A stretch of DNA of 64,000 nucleotides from Novosphingobium sp. B1 (GTDB taxonomy: Bacteria > Pseudomonadota > Alphaproteobacteria > Sphingomonadales > Sphingomonadaceae), in the NCBI RefSeq assembly GCF_900176395.1, contig NZ_FWXL01000002.1, positions 372,001-436,000 on the forward strand. The letters are read 5' to 3'. Position 1 is the first letter of the stretch. Each line of letters opens with the position of its first letter. Below the pieces are notes generated by a model. The model saw only the letters and a program-made list of their open reading frames with translations. It was not told where the DNA came from and did not search any database. The position numbers and the translations under genes are program-made. Shown here piece by piece: positions 8,426 through 17,046 of this stretch.

Positions 8426-9478
8426 TCAGCCCTTGGGCGGAGCTGCATCGGAATCGCGCCGCACCAGCTCGTAATCGAGCGTGGCGAGACGGGGCTTGGC
8501 CTTGTCCGACGCCCGGTCGGCACGGATTTCCTGCGCCAGGAGATCGAGCGCGGTCTCGGCCATCTGGCGAATGGGCTGGCGGATCGTGGTGAGTTCGGGC
8601 CAGATGTTCGAGGCAAAGGCGGTATCGTCAAAGCCGCAGACCGTGAGATCGTGGGGGACATCGAGGCCGTTGCGATGCGCAGCCGCAACGCAGCCCGCAG
8701 CCATGTCGTCGTTCGAAGCAAAGATGGCAGTTGGCCGATCTGATGTACCGAGCATCTCCATCGCCGCATCGAGACCGGAGCGATAGGTGAACAGGCCCTG
8801 GCGGACGAGGGCCTCATCAACGCTGGCGCCGCTTTCCGACATGGCATCGCGGAAGCCGGCAAGGCGCAGGGCGCTGGCCGATTGCTGCGGGTTGCCGATG
8901 ATGAACCCGATGCGTTCGTGGCCCAGGCCAAGGATGTGCCGGGTCATGTCGTAGGCGGCCTGGTAGTCGTCGATCATGACAACGCCGTGGTGCGCCTCGG
9001 CCTGTCCCGGCCCGATCAGCACGGCGCGGGTACCGGCGCGGCGCAGGCGGGCGAGCAGGGCGGTATCGTCGCACAAGGGGGGTGGCAGCAGGAAGCCGTC
9101 GACCGCGCTTTCGACGAGGCGGGCGATCATCTTCGACTGGTCGCGGTCTGGCTCGCACCGTTCGACCATGAGGTGAGCGTCAAGCCGGGTTGCGGCGTCC
9201 ATGCACCCGATCAGCAATTCGCTGAGATATGAGGCCGAAGGGTTGGCATAGAGCAGCGCGATGCGCAGTTGCGAGGCCCCTGCAAGACTGCGCGCGGCAC
9301 GGTTGGGAGCATAGCCCAGTTGCTTGATCGCCGCCTCTACCGCGATCCGGGTTTCCTCGCGGACGCCTGTTCCACCATTGACGACGCGGCTGACCGTCAT
9401 CGGCGAACATTGCGCGAGGCGAGCGACATCGTTGACGGTGGGGCGGCCGGCGCTGCGGCGCGATCGGGTATCGTTCAT
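8426..9478 (-). CDS. LacI-family sugar-responsive repressor
   Basis: A 350-residue transcription factor. The N-terminal helix-turn-helix is clear: PTVNDVARLAQCSPMTVSRVVNG at residues about 13-35, followed by the hinge helix region YAPNRAARSLAG. The rest is a periplasmic-binding-protein-like sensor domain (HRPTAIF-type effector region at SDRPTAIFASNDDMA, GFDDTAFA near 280). Start ATG 9478 follows from the HTH position. The gene is convergent with the xylose operon, sits divergently to the sugar porter, and has one TAGCGCTA palindrome 125 bases upstream of its start. Inference: it represses the operons marked by the four matching palindromes and is relieved by xylose or a related sugar. Confidence 0.92.
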   Translation of the reverse strand: MNDTRSRRSAGRPTVNDVARLAQCSPMTVSRVVNGGTGVREETRIAVEAAIKQLGYAPNRAARSLAGASQLRIALLYANPSASYLSELLIGCMDAATRLDAHLMVERCEPDRDQSKMIARLVESAVDGFLLPPPLCDDTALLARLRRAGTRAVLIGPGQAEAHHGVVMIDDYQAAYDMTRHILGLGHERIGFIIGNPQQSASALRLAGFRDAMSESGASVDEALVRQGLFTYRSGLDAAMEMLGTSDRPTAIFASNDDMAAGCVAAAHRNGLDVPHDLTVCGFDDTAFASNIWPELTTIRQPIRQMAETALDLLAQEIRADRASDKAKPRLATLDYELVRRDSDAAPPKG

Positions 9479-9602
9479 GGGTTCAGGTTGCTCCCGTTCG
9501 CCGATTTCTTGACCGTGCCACGCGCACTTGGCAAGGCGGATTTGGAATAAAGCAGACTTAAACGCAATTCTCGCTTGCATGGGCAGGTGCTTGCGGTAGA
9601 TA

Positions 9603-9614
9603 GGTAGCGCTATC
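9603..9614. promoter_or_regulatory. LacI-type operator GGTAGCGCTATC, site 2
   Basis: Identical to the site at 3607, including the following CAAT. It lies in the 269-base divergent region between the LacI repressor and the sugar porter, 133 bases before the porter start. It could give both autoregulation and control of the porter/GH51 pair. Confidence 0.75.
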
Positions 9615-9747
9615 AATGAATGAGAGCGGGCCTGTCCAGTGTCGGACAAGCCGGCCGGGATAACTGGTGAGAACGTAAACAGGCCCGTCGACGCTATGCC
9701 GCGCGCATGGCAGTGTTCGCGCCAGTTCAACGAGTTGGGAGAGGGAA

Positions 9748-11163
9748 ATGGCTGCAGTGCAGCAAGACCGGGTCAACATGGCGCTTGTCGGCGCGATCGT
9801 CTCGGTGGCGACAATCGGCGGTTTGCTGTTCGGATACGACAGTGGCGCGGTGAACGGGACGCAGGCGGGCCTCAAGGCGGCCTTTGCGCTCGATGACAAT
9901 GGGCTTGGTTTCACCGTCGGCTCGCTGCTCGTCGGCTGTGCCGCGGGCGCCTTCACGGCAGGGCGCATGGCCGACCGTTTCGGCCGCAAGCGCATCATGG
10001 TGCTGGCCGCGATCCTGTTCCTTGTCGGCGCGCTGGTACAGGGGACGACCGACAACCACACGCTGTTCGTGGTGTTCCGCTTCCTCGGCGGCATGGCCGT
10101 GGGCGCGGCGAGCGTGCTTTCGCCGGCCTATATTTCCGAAGTGGCGCCGGCGGCGATCCGTGGGCGGCTGACCAGCGTTCAGCAGGTGATGATCATCACC
10201 GGGCTGACCGCGGCTTTCGTCGTCAACTATGTGCTGGCGCAGCAGGCCGGGGATTCGCTGGGCGAACTGGCAGGCGTTCCGGCGTGGCGCTGGATGTATC
10301 TGGCGCAGGCCGTGCCTGCAGTGGTGTTCCTCGTGGCGCTGCAGTTCATCCCGGAAAGCCCGCGCTACCTGGTGAGCAGCGGCCGCCCCGATGAAGCCAA
10401 GGCCGTGCTGACGCGCATCTTCGGCGAGACCGAGGCTGCCCGCAAGGTCGAGGAAATCCGCGCCTCGTTCGCGACCGATCACCGTCCGCGCCTCGCCGAC
10501 GTGCTGGCACCGGGCACGGTGCTGCGGCCGATCGTATGGGCAGGCCTGATCATTGCCGTGTTCCAGCAGTTCGTCGGCATCAACGTGATCTTCTACTACG
10601 GCGAGACGCTGTGGAAGCTGGCCGGCGTTTCGGAGAAGGCGGCGCTCGAGCGCAACATCATCTCGGGCGTGGTCTCGATCGCGGCGTGCTTCATCACGAT
10701 GGCGCTGGTCGACAAGGTGGGGCGCAAGCCGCTGCTGCTGGTCGGCTCGGCCGGCATGACGCTGGCACTGGGCGCAATGAGCTGGGCATTCTCGCAAGGC
10801 ACACTCGACGCTGCCGGCGCGCTGCAGATGGATCCTTCGCTGGGCATGATCGCGGTGATCGCGGCCAATATCTACGTGATCTTCTTCAACGTCAGCTGGG
10901 GCCCGGTGATGTGGGTCATGCTGGGCGAGATGTTCCCCAACCAGTTGCGCGGATCGGCGCTGGCCGTCTGTGGCCTGGCGCAGTGGGGCGCGAACTATGC
11001 GGTGGTCCAGAGCTTCCCGGCGATGGCCAGCGGCCTCGGCCTTGCCGAAACCTACGTGCTCTACACCGTGAGCGCGGCGGTGAGCTTCTGGCTGGTCAAG
11101 GCCTTCCTGCCCGAAACCAAGGGCAAGGAGCTGGAGCAGATGGAGGGCTGGGGCGGGCACTGA
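9748..11163 (+). CDS. Sugar/H+ symporter of the MFS sugar-porter family (XylE/GalP type)
   Basis: A 471-residue inner-membrane transporter with twelve predicted hydrophobic segments. Sugar-porter signatures are present: GGLLFGYDSGAVNG in the first helix, DRFGRKR after the second, PESPRYLV at the end of the N-terminal half, DKVGRKPLLL, and PETKGKELEQ at the C-terminus. QQFVGINVIFYYGE matches the sugar-binding helix 7. Start ATG 9748 has GGGAGAGGG just upstream. It is followed 67 bases later by a GH51 arabinofuranosidase. By context it would import xylose, arabinose or both across the inner membrane; the substrate cannot be fixed from sequence. Confidence 0.92.
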   Translation: MAAVQQDRVNMALVGAIVSVATIGGLLFGYDSGAVNGTQAGLKAAFALDDNGLGFTVGSLLVGCAAGAFTAGRMADRFGRKRIMVLAAILFLVGALVQGTTDNHTLFVVFRFLGGMAVGAASVLSPAYISEVAPAAIRGRLTSVQQVMIITGLTAAFVVNYVLAQQAGDSLGELAGVPAWRWMYLAQAVPAVVFLVALQFIPESPRYLVSSGRPDEAKAVLTRIFGETEAARKVEEIRASFATDHRPRLADVLAPGTVLRPIVWAGLIIAVFQQFVGINVIFYYGETLWKLAGVSEKAALERNIISGVVSIAACFITMALVDKVGRKPLLLVGSAGMTLALGAMSWAFSQGTLDAAGALQMDPSLGMIAVIAANIYVIFFNVSWGPVMWVMLGEMFPNQLRGSALAVCGLAQWGANYAVVQSFPAMASGLGLAETYVLYTVSAAVSFWLVKAFLPETKGKELEQMEGWGGH

Positions 11164-11186
11164 TCCGCTGACGCCGAAGAATACGA

Positions 11187-11209
11187 CCGGGGGCGCAAAC
11201 GGCCCCCGG
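11187..11209 (+). other. Intercistronic hairpin between porter and GH51 gene
   Basis: CCGGGGGC and GCCCCCGG form an 8-base-pair perfect stem with a 7-base loop. No T-run follows, so it is more likely an mRNA stability or processing element than a full terminator. It ends 21 bases before the GH51 start. Confidence 0.5.
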
Positions 11210-11230
11210 CGATACAGGAGAGCGAACTCG

Positions 11231-12811
11231 ATGACGTCCGTTGCCAAGAGATTCCGTAACGCGCTGCTGGTGGCGACGTTTGCTGCCGGGTTGGGTACTT
11301 CCGCCCTGGCAAAGGACGCTTCGGTCGAAGTTTCGGTCGATACGACGGCCGCCGGACCGGTCATCGACAAGCACATCTTCGGGCAGTTCGCCGAGCATCT
11401 TGGCACCGGAATCTATGGCGGCGTGTGGGTCGGCAAGGATTCGCCCATCCCCAACGTGCGCGGCATCCGTACCGACGTGGTCACCGCATTGAAGGCGCTG
11501 AAGGTGCCCAACGTGCGCTGGCCGGGCGGCTGCTTTGCCGATGAATACCACTGGCGCGATGGCATCGGCCCTGCCGACAAGCGCCGCGTGCAGATCAACA
11601 CCAACTGGGGCGGCGTGCCGGAATCCAACGCCTTCGGTACGCACGAGTTCATGGACTTTGCCGAGCAGATCGGATCGGAGCCCTATATCTCGGTGAACAT
11701 CGGTTCGGGCACGGCGGCAGAAGCTTCGGCGTGGATCGAATACATGACTGCCGAGAAGGACACCACGCTGGCAAGGGAGCGTGCCGCCAACGGGCATCCG
11801 GCGCCGTGGAAGGTGCCGATCTTGGGTCTTGGCAACGAGAACTGGGGCTGCGGCGGCGCGATGTCGGCCGAGCACTATGTCGAGGAGATGAAGCGCTTCT
11901 CCAACTTCGTGCGCAATTTCAATCCGGCGCAGCGAGAAAAGGACAAGATGAAGCGCATTGCCGTCGGCTGGGACGGCAACAAGCTCGACTATACCGAGGA
12001 AGTGATGAAGGCGTGGAAGGACCACGTCTATTCCTGGGATATCGAAGGCGTCTCGCTGCACAATTACACCACCGGAGGCTGGCCGCCGCACCTGCCTGCC
12101 ACCGGCTTCGGCAATGACGAATATGCGATCGTGATCAACGAGACGCTGAAGATGGACAGCCTGATCGCCAAGCAGAGCGCGATCATGGACAAGTACGATC
12201 CCGAGAAGAAGCTGCTGATCGCGGTGGACGAATGGGGCGCGTGGCTTTCGCCCACGCCGGGCAGCAATCCGGGCTTCCTGCAGCAGCAGAACAGCTTGCG
12301 CGACGGTATCCTGGCCGCGCTCAACCTCAACATCTTCGCGCGCCATGCAGACCGCGTGAAGATCGCCAATATCGCGCAGATGATCAACGTGCTGCAGGCC
12401 ATGATCCTGACCGACGGCAGCAAGATGGTGCTGACGCCGACCTACCACGTGTTCAAGATGTACGTGCCCTTCCAGGATGCGCAGTTCGCTCCGGTGAAGT
12501 TCGCCGCAGGCGAGCTTGCCTTGGGTGACCGCAAGCTGCCGCGCGTGGATGCGATGGCGGCCAAGGACAAGAGCGGGCAGGTGTGGGTCTCGCTCGTCAA
12601 TGTCGATCCCGATGCGGGCACGAGCGTGACGATCCCCGGCTTCCGCACTGCCAGCGGCGAAGTGCTGACCGCGCCCAAGGTGGACAGCATCAACACCTTT
12701 GCCGCGCCGTCCGTCGTCGCCCCCAGGGCGATCAGCGGCAAGGCTGGTGGTGGCGGCGTGACGATTGCCCTGCCGCCGCGCTCGGTAACGGTGGTGAAGG
12801 TTGCGAAGTGA
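11231..12811 (+). CDS. abfA: GH51 alpha-L-arabinofuranosidase, exported
   Basis: A 526-residue glycosidase that removes terminal L-arabinofuranose from arabinoxylan or arabinan fragments. A signal peptide is visible at residues 1-27 (LLVATFAAGLGTSALA). The (beta/alpha)8 core starts with the GQFAEHLGTGIYGGVW motif typical of GH51, followed by RWPGGCFADEYHWRDGIGP. The acid/base is Glu203 in GLGNENWG and the nucleophile Glu334 in VDEWGAW. The C-terminal 130 residues form the usual beta-sandwich. Length fits the family. It is co-oriented with the sugar porter and is closed by a strong terminator. A signal peptide on GH51 is less common than a cytoplasmic form and implies periplasmic action. Confidence 0.95.
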   Translation: MTSVAKRFRNALLVATFAAGLGTSALAKDASVEVSVDTTAAGPVIDKHIFGQFAEHLGTGIYGGVWVGKDSPIPNVRGIRTDVVTALKALKVPNVRWPGGCFADEYHWRDGIGPADKRRVQINTNWGGVPESNAFGTHEFMDFAEQIGSEPYISVNIGSGTAAEASAWIEYMTAEKDTTLARERAANGHPAPWKVPILGLGNENWGCGGAMSAEHYVEEMKRFSNFVRNFNPAQREKDKMKRIAVGWDGNKLDYTEEVMKAWKDHVYSWDIEGVSLHNYTTGGWPPHLPATGFGNDEYAIVINETLKMDSLIAKQSAIMDKYDPEKKLLIAVDEWGAWLSPTPGSNPGFLQQQNSLRDGILAALNLNIFARHADRVKIANIAQMINVLQAMILTDGSKMVLTPTYHVFKMYVPFQDAQFAPVKFAAGELALGDRKLPRVDAMAAKDKSGQVWVSLVNVDPDAGTSVTIPGFRTASGEVLTAPKVDSINTFAAPSVVAPRAISGKAGGGGVTIALPPRSVTVVKVAK

Positions 12812-12873
12812 TTTGAAGAGGTGCCCTGCGGCGGTCTCGAACCTCCCTCCTGAGGCTGCTGCAATACTTGAAC

Positions 12874-12909
12874 GGCCCGGAAAGCGCAGTGCTTTCCGGG
12901 CCAATTTTT
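12874..12909 (+). terminator. Rho-independent terminator after GH51
   Basis: A perfect 12-base-pair stem, GGCCCGGAAAGC and GCTTTCCGGGCC with a 5-base loop GCAGT, is followed by AATTTTT. This is the textbook structure on the + strand, 62 bases after the GH51 stop. Confidence 0.9.
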
Positions 12910-13050
12910 GTCTGGGCGCGATGGGTCGGGATCGCGCCTGGAGCCGCGGGTAACGGCAAGTTTTGGGTTGAAGTTTGGGCTGCTTGGATGGCCGCTTTGG
13001 GGTGTTAGAAGACCTTGCTCCCGTATTGCCTTTGGCTCACACACCGAAAT

Positions 13051-13425
13051 ATGGAAGCACCCATCTCTCTAGCTGACATCCGCCAAAAGGTCCTGATGGA
13101 GATCGAAACCTTCGTGGTGCCTGATCCGAGCCCTGATCAGTTAGGCGAGGCACTCCCCACCGAATGGTTTTTGCAGCAACTAGACGAAATGAGGGCGGCA
13201 TTGATCGAGCCTTACCTCACTGAAATTGATGGCGACGGACGCTTTCCTAGAAGCCTGCCCAAGCCAGTGCCAAGACGGGTTGTTATCGTCGCTGAGGACG
13301 AGAATATCCTCCTTGCTTATGATCCCGACTGTGACGGTGATTTCGCTCTCATATTCAAATCCGCTTCCGGTTGTGGGGTATCGCCCATTCGGGGTGACGC
13401 CGTTGATTGCTTCATGTCACGTTAG
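13051..13425 (+). CDS. Hypothetical small acidic protein
   Basis: A 124-residue reading frame that I do not recognise. It is acidic, has no signal peptide or membrane segment, and contains the stretches PSPDQLGEALPTEWFLQQLDE and VVIVAEDENILLAYDPDCDG, which look like real globular protein sequence. Base composition is visibly less GC-rich than the flanking genes. No clear Shine-Dalgarno sequence is seen at ATG 13051; an earlier ATG at 13015 is possible. It stands alone after a strong terminator and before an inverted-repeat element, so it may be a recently acquired gene. Confidence that it is expressed is modest. Confidence 0.45.
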   Translation: MEAPISLADIRQKVLMEIETFVVPDPSPDQLGEALPTEWFLQQLDEMRAALIEPYLTEIDGDGRFPRSLPKPVPRRVVIVAEDENILLAYDPDCDGDFALIFKSASGCGVSPIRGDAVDCFMSR

Positions 13426-13454
13426 ACAGGGTGGGTGCCAAGTCAGTCACGCTA

Positions 13455-13518
13455 ATGTCCGCAATGGCGGCGTGTCCTGTAAGTCCGCTTTAAGCGAGGA
13501 TCACCCAATGGCGGACAT
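13455..13518. repeat. Short imperfect inverted repeat with ATGTCCGC / GCGGACAT ends
   Basis: ATGTCCGC at 13455-13462 is mirrored by GCGGACAT at 13511-13518, with partly matching inner flanks (AATGG and CCAATG). The middle contains the small palindrome CGCTTTAAGCG. No open reading frame fits inside. It could be a small non-autonomous repeat, a cruciform, or a degraded element. Confidence 0.35.
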
Positions 13519-13593
13519 CCGGCTCCGCAGCCAGTAGGAACGTTGAGGAGCGTGAAACTGGGCACCTTGGTGCGGTTTCAGCGTTCAAGGCCA

Positions 13594-13896
13594 ATGATCA
13601 AGGCGATCCTGGTGGCCGCGGTTGCCCTGTTCCTGACGTGCGCGAGCGCGGTGGTTCGTCCCGCCACCGACGAGCGGACGATGTATGGGTTCGAGGGGCC
13701 GTTGGAGCAGAACTGGCTGCCGCGCGTGGTTGCTGGATGGCCGGCGTCGTTTCTGGTGGATAGTCCCGACACTTCCGTGCCGCACCAGATCGGGCCGCAG
13801 GATCATTTCCGGCCCGGCCCGTTCCTGGCGGACCTCGGCTTCTGGGCCGTGGTCACATTGGGTGCGTTGAAGATCTGGCGCTGGCTTCGGCGCTGA
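13594..13896 (+). CDS. Hypothetical small membrane protein
   Basis: A 100-residue protein with a hydrophobic N-terminus (IKAILVAAVALFLTCASAVV) that is either a signal peptide or a membrane anchor. A second hydrophobic helix near residues 80-95 (FWAVVTLGALKIW) ends in the basic tail RWLRR. The middle is polar. I do not recognise a family. The start at ATG 13594 opens directly into the hydrophobic segment; an upstream in-frame ATG at 13543 would add a basic leader of no obvious meaning. It ends one base before the GH27 stop on the opposite strand, so it is convergent with the galactosidase operon. Confidence 0.5.
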   Translation: MIKAILVAAVALFLTCASAVVRPATDERTMYGFEGPLEQNWLPRVVAGWPASFLVDSPDTSVPHQIGPQDHFRPGPFLADLGFWAVVTLGALKIWRWLRR

Positions 13897-15792
13897 TCAG
13901 CGGTCGAGGGCGGCCTCGGCCCAGTTGACGGCAACGTTCTGCATTTCCGGGCGATTGCCTTCGGCGACCAGTTCCACGATCATTGCGCCCTTGACCGGCA
14001 CCGAAATCGCGGCGGGCGCGTCGCCTGGTTTGAGCCATCCGGTCTGCTTCAGCAGCTTGCCATCGGCGTGGACCGAGAAGCGGACGCGGGCGGTGGGATC
14101 GGCGGTGGAATCGTCGATGCCCGCGAGGGTGGTGAATGTTGCAAAGCCTGCGTTGCGGACTTCGAGGCGCGAATTGGCCAGGGTGCCGATGGCGCTGTGA
14201 TAGGTCTTTCCGGCGATCTTCGGGGTCTGGGCGAAGGGGGTGGCGTCGGCTCTTGCCCCGCCCCAGCCACCGTAGACGGGATGTTCGCCATCGGCCTTGG
14301 TCGAGCGCCACGGCAGGAGGCCGCGGTAGACCATCGGATCTGCCATGGGATGGACGACACCGTCGACCGCCGGGTTCACGTTGCCAGGCTGTTCGGACAA
14401 GTAGAGCCCATGTGCATGCTCGCGGGTGCCCGTGGCCTTGAACAGCAGGGTCTGGTGGCGTTCGAGATGAACCGGCAGTTCACTGGTGAAGGACATCGTG
14501 CCGCCGTCCCACAAGTCGGTCAGGGTGATCGGCGCATCGGCGCGATACTTGAGGTGCGATGCAATCAGCTTCATATCGATCGGGCTGCCGGTGCGGTTGA
14601 ACAGGGCAACCGCCTTGGTGCCATCGGCCAGCGTCTTGACGAAGATCTGCACGCTGTCGCCATCGTAGGCCAGCACCGCCTGATTGGCAGCGGCATCCTG
14701 GTTGAGCGCGACGACTTGCGCGTTGCCGAGCACGCCCATGATCGCAGGCGAGGCCTTGCGCAGATCGAAGCCGATGACCAGCGGTGCGTTGAGCATGGCC
14801 CAAAGCGCCATGTGCGAGCGCGCTTCGGTCAGGTGCGCGTCGTCAAATTCGCCGCTGCCGATGAACAGCATGTCTGGGTCGTTCCAGCTATTGGGCTTGG
14901 CATAGAGTTCGCGACGCGAGGCTGAATCGAGATTGTGGAGCATGCGCTCCCAGTTGGGCGAGATGTCCTCGCTGGTGCGCGAGAGGTTGCCCAGGGTGCG
15001 CGCCCACGAGCGGACGTCGGCCGAGCCCCACAGGCAGATCGACAGGACGAAATCGTTGCCCGGCTTGTTGCGCGACAAGGCCTGGCCGACCTGGGCGAAC
15101 AGGTCCTTCACTGCCGGAATGTCGGTGCGGGGGATGGTATCGTAGTCGATCAGCGGAGCGAGCGCACGCAGGCGGCCGGATTTGACCTGCGGGCTGTCGG
15201 CGGCGAGCGCGCGGATGCCGCAGCCATCGACCTTGATATAGTCGAAATTCCATTCACCGAAGTAGAGCGCGATGTCCTGATCGATGTGGCCGTAGAGGCC
15301 GATCTCGCGCTCGGCCATGGTGCCGGCGGGTTGGCCGGGGCCGGTGGGATCGCCGTAGATCTGGCCGCAACTGTTGCGGCCGATCTCGCTGTAGATGCCC
15401 GCTTTCAGGCCCATGGCGTGGAGGCGGTCGGTGAAGGGGCGGAAGGTGGTGTCGCCATCAGCTGTTCGGGCGGAGGGGAAGTTGTCGGTGCGGATAAGCA
15501 CGCGGCCATCGCCTTGCCGGCGCTTGGCCCACCAGCCATCGTCGATGTTGACGTAGCGGTAGCCCTTGGCGGCGAGGCCGGAGTCGACCATCAGTTGCGC
15601 CGAGGCGATGACCTTTTCCTCGTCGATATCGGTGCCGAAGGCATTCCAACTGTTCCAGCCCATCGGCGGCAGCGGGGCCGAACCGCGCGCGGTGACGCTC
15701 CACGTGCTCTGGGCTGCCAGTGGCTTGTCAGCCGCATTTGCGGCGCCGGCGAGGGCGGTGGCTGCAAGCAGCGCGGTGGGGGCCAGGCGCAT
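13897..15792 (-). CDS. GH27 alpha-galactosidase with C-terminal NPCBM-like domain, exported
   Basis: A 631-residue glycosidase cleaving terminal alpha-D-galactose (or beta-L-arabinopyranose, another GH27 activity). A signal peptide at residues 1-20 (APTALLAATALAGAANA) supports start ATG at 15792. GH27 hallmarks are PPMGWNSWNAFG near 50, NIDDGWW near 83, and YIKVDGCG with nucleophile Asp189. SWNDPDMLFIG near 300 carries the conserved acid/base region. After the C-terminal beta domain, residues from about 490 (VYRGLLPW onwards) resemble an NPCBM carbohydrate-binding module. It overlaps the upstream esterase stop (TGATG), so the two form an operon, and a FadR-type site lies in front of that operon. 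Confidence 0.9.
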   Translation of the reverse strand: MRLAPTALLAATALAGAANAADKPLAAQSTWSVTARGSAPLPPMGWNSWNAFGTDIDEEKVIASAQLMVDSGLAAKGYRYVNIDDGWWAKRRQGDGRVLIRTDNFPSARTADGDTTFRPFTDRLHAMGLKAGIYSEIGRNSCGQIYGDPTGPGQPAGTMAEREIGLYGHIDQDIALYFGEWNFDYIKVDGCGIRALAADSPQVKSGRLRALAPLIDYDTIPRTDIPAVKDLFAQVGQALSRNKPGNDFVLSICLWGSADVRSWARTLGNLSRTSEDISPNWERMLHNLDSASRRELYAKPNSWNDPDMLFIGSGEFDDAHLTEARSHMALWAMLNAPLVIGFDLRKASPAIMGVLGNAQVVALNQDAAANQAVLAYDGDSVQIFVKTLADGTKAVALFNRTGSPIDMKLIASHLKYRADAPITLTDLWDGGTMSFTSELPVHLERHQTLLFKATGTREHAHGLYLSEQPGNVNPAVDGVVHPMADPMVYRGLLPWRSTKADGEHPVYGGWGGARADATPFAQTPKIAGKTYHSAIGTLANSRLEVRNAGFATFTTLAGIDDSTADPTARVRFSVHADGKLLKQTGWLKPGDAPAAISVPVKGAMIVELVAEGNRPEMQNVAVNWAEAALDR

Positions 15793-16880
15793 CACTTGGC
15801 GCTTCCGAACAGGAGATGCTGGCTGAAGAAGGGCAGGACCTGCTCCTGGAAGCGGAAAGCGACGCGGTTGGTGTGGTCGCCTTCGTACAGAGTGAAGTTG
15901 TTGGCCACGCCGTAGGTCTCGAGCACCTTGTGCAGGGTTTCGGTGTCGGTCTTGAGGCCGTCCTTGTCGCCCACGTCCATCGCGATGGCGGCATAGCGGC
16001 GCATGTTGGGGATGTACTGGTCGACGAAGGAAAGCGGGGCGTTGGCCGCCCACTTGGCCATGACATCGTCGCGCGTCTTGCCATCGGGGTTGAGCGGCAG
16101 GTCAAGATAGAGCGGCGGGCTCTTCGGGTTGGGCGACCAAGCTGCGGCAGCGGCGAGCGTGCCGCGTTGCGCCCATTGCAGGTTGACCGAGTCCGCCGGG
16201 CTTTTCATCGCGGCATAGGCCTTCATCGCTTCGGGCGTGACGCCGAACAGGCCGCGCGCCGAAAGGCAGCACGGGCTCATCAGGTAAAGCGCGCCGAACA
16301 CATCGGCATGCTTCAGGCCGATGCGCGTGGCGCCGTAGCCGCCCATCGAATGGCCGACGAGGCCGCGGCTTTCGCGCGTGGGCAGGGTGCGATAATTGCT
16401 GTCGATGTAGCTTACGAGATCGCGGGCGATGAAGGTCTCGAAATCGCCGGTCGTGGCCGAGGAGGAATACATCGAGCCGTTGTGCGCAGTCTTGCTGTCG
16501 GGAAAGACGAAGATCATCTCGCGCGCGCCTTGAGCCATGCCGCCCTCGATCACCTGCGGCACGTGGATTTCGCCCATCCACTGTTGCGCGCCGATGGAAT
16601 AGCCGTGCAGGGCATAGACGACCGGGTAGCGGCGCTTCGGGTTCTTGGCATAGCTTGGCGGCAGGACGACGAAGACATCGCGATCGGCGCTGTCGCCCTC
16701 AAGCGCCCCCTCGAGCGCCTTGCCGTGGACGGAGATCTTCTGAACGCTGGCCCTAGGCGCATTGGCAATCGCAGCGGGGGCGGCAGTGGTGACCTGGGCC
16801 TGGGCAGGCGCAAATGCGAAAACGCCAATTGCGAGTGGGGCAAGCGAACAGAGCAGGGCGCGGGACAGGCGCATGGGCAT
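15792..16880 (-). CDS. Exported alpha/beta-hydrolase esterase (esterase D/CE1-like)
   Basis: A 362-residue secreted esterase. It has a signal peptide ending near residue 28 (APLAIGVFAFAPAQA). The hydrolase core contains RYPVVYALHGY near 85-95, forming the oxyanion hole, and nucleophile Ser178 in GHSMGGYG. A conserved Asp lies in AMDVGDKDG, and a C-terminal His in YEGDHTNR. The fold matches the putative-esterase/CE1 group, which includes feruloyl and acetyl-xylan esterases. Context with glycosidases suggests release of ferulate or acetate from hemicellulose, but the substrate is not readable. The gene is first in an operon with GH27. Confidence 0.85.
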   Translation of the reverse strand: MPMRLSRALLCSLAPLAIGVFAFAPAQAQVTTAAPAAIANAPRASVQKISVHGKALEGALEGDSADRDVFVVLPPSYAKNPKRRYPVVYALHGYSIGAQQWMGEIHVPQVIEGGMAQGAREMIFVFPDSKTAHNGSMYSSSATTGDFETFIARDLVSYIDSNYRTLPTRESRGLVGHSMGGYGATRIGLKHADVFGALYLMSPCCLSARGLFGVTPEAMKAYAAMKSPADSVNLQWAQRGTLAAAAAWSPNPKSPPLYLDLPLNPDGKTRDDVMAKWAANAPLSFVDQYIPNMRRYAAIAMDVGDKDGLKTDTETLHKVLETYGVANNFTLYEGDHTNRVAFRFQEQVLPFFSQHLLFGSAK

Positions 16881-17003
16881 GACTCTCCGGTTCTATCTGG
16901 TACGGGCAGGAAGCGCCCAGGCCGAACGGCCAAGACTTTGACCCTAATAGGGTTTTCATGGGATGTGGCGCTGCGATCCTGTGCCCCGGTGCAGCAGCTC
17001 TGT

Positions 17004-17018
17004 TTAAATCAGACTAGT
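17004..17018. promoter_or_regulatory. FadR/GntR-type half-palindromic site upstream of esterase-GH27 operon
   Basis: Read on the minus strand the sequence is CTAGTCTGATTTAAA, matching the FadR-class signature TNGTNNNACNA with one change. It lies about 125-140 bases before the esterase start in the only non-coding gap of that operon. Similar sites occur at 56889, 58322 and 29974. Binding by the GntR protein at 30009-30752 is inferred. Confidence 0.45.
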
Positions 17019-17046
17019 TTGCGCACGGGCGCAAAGTCAAGCCGTC

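Noticed and set aside
9727-11406. 559-codon minus-strand open frame opposite the sugar porter
   Set aside because: It has His/Arg-rich low-complexity translation, while the sense strand is a textbook MFS porter.
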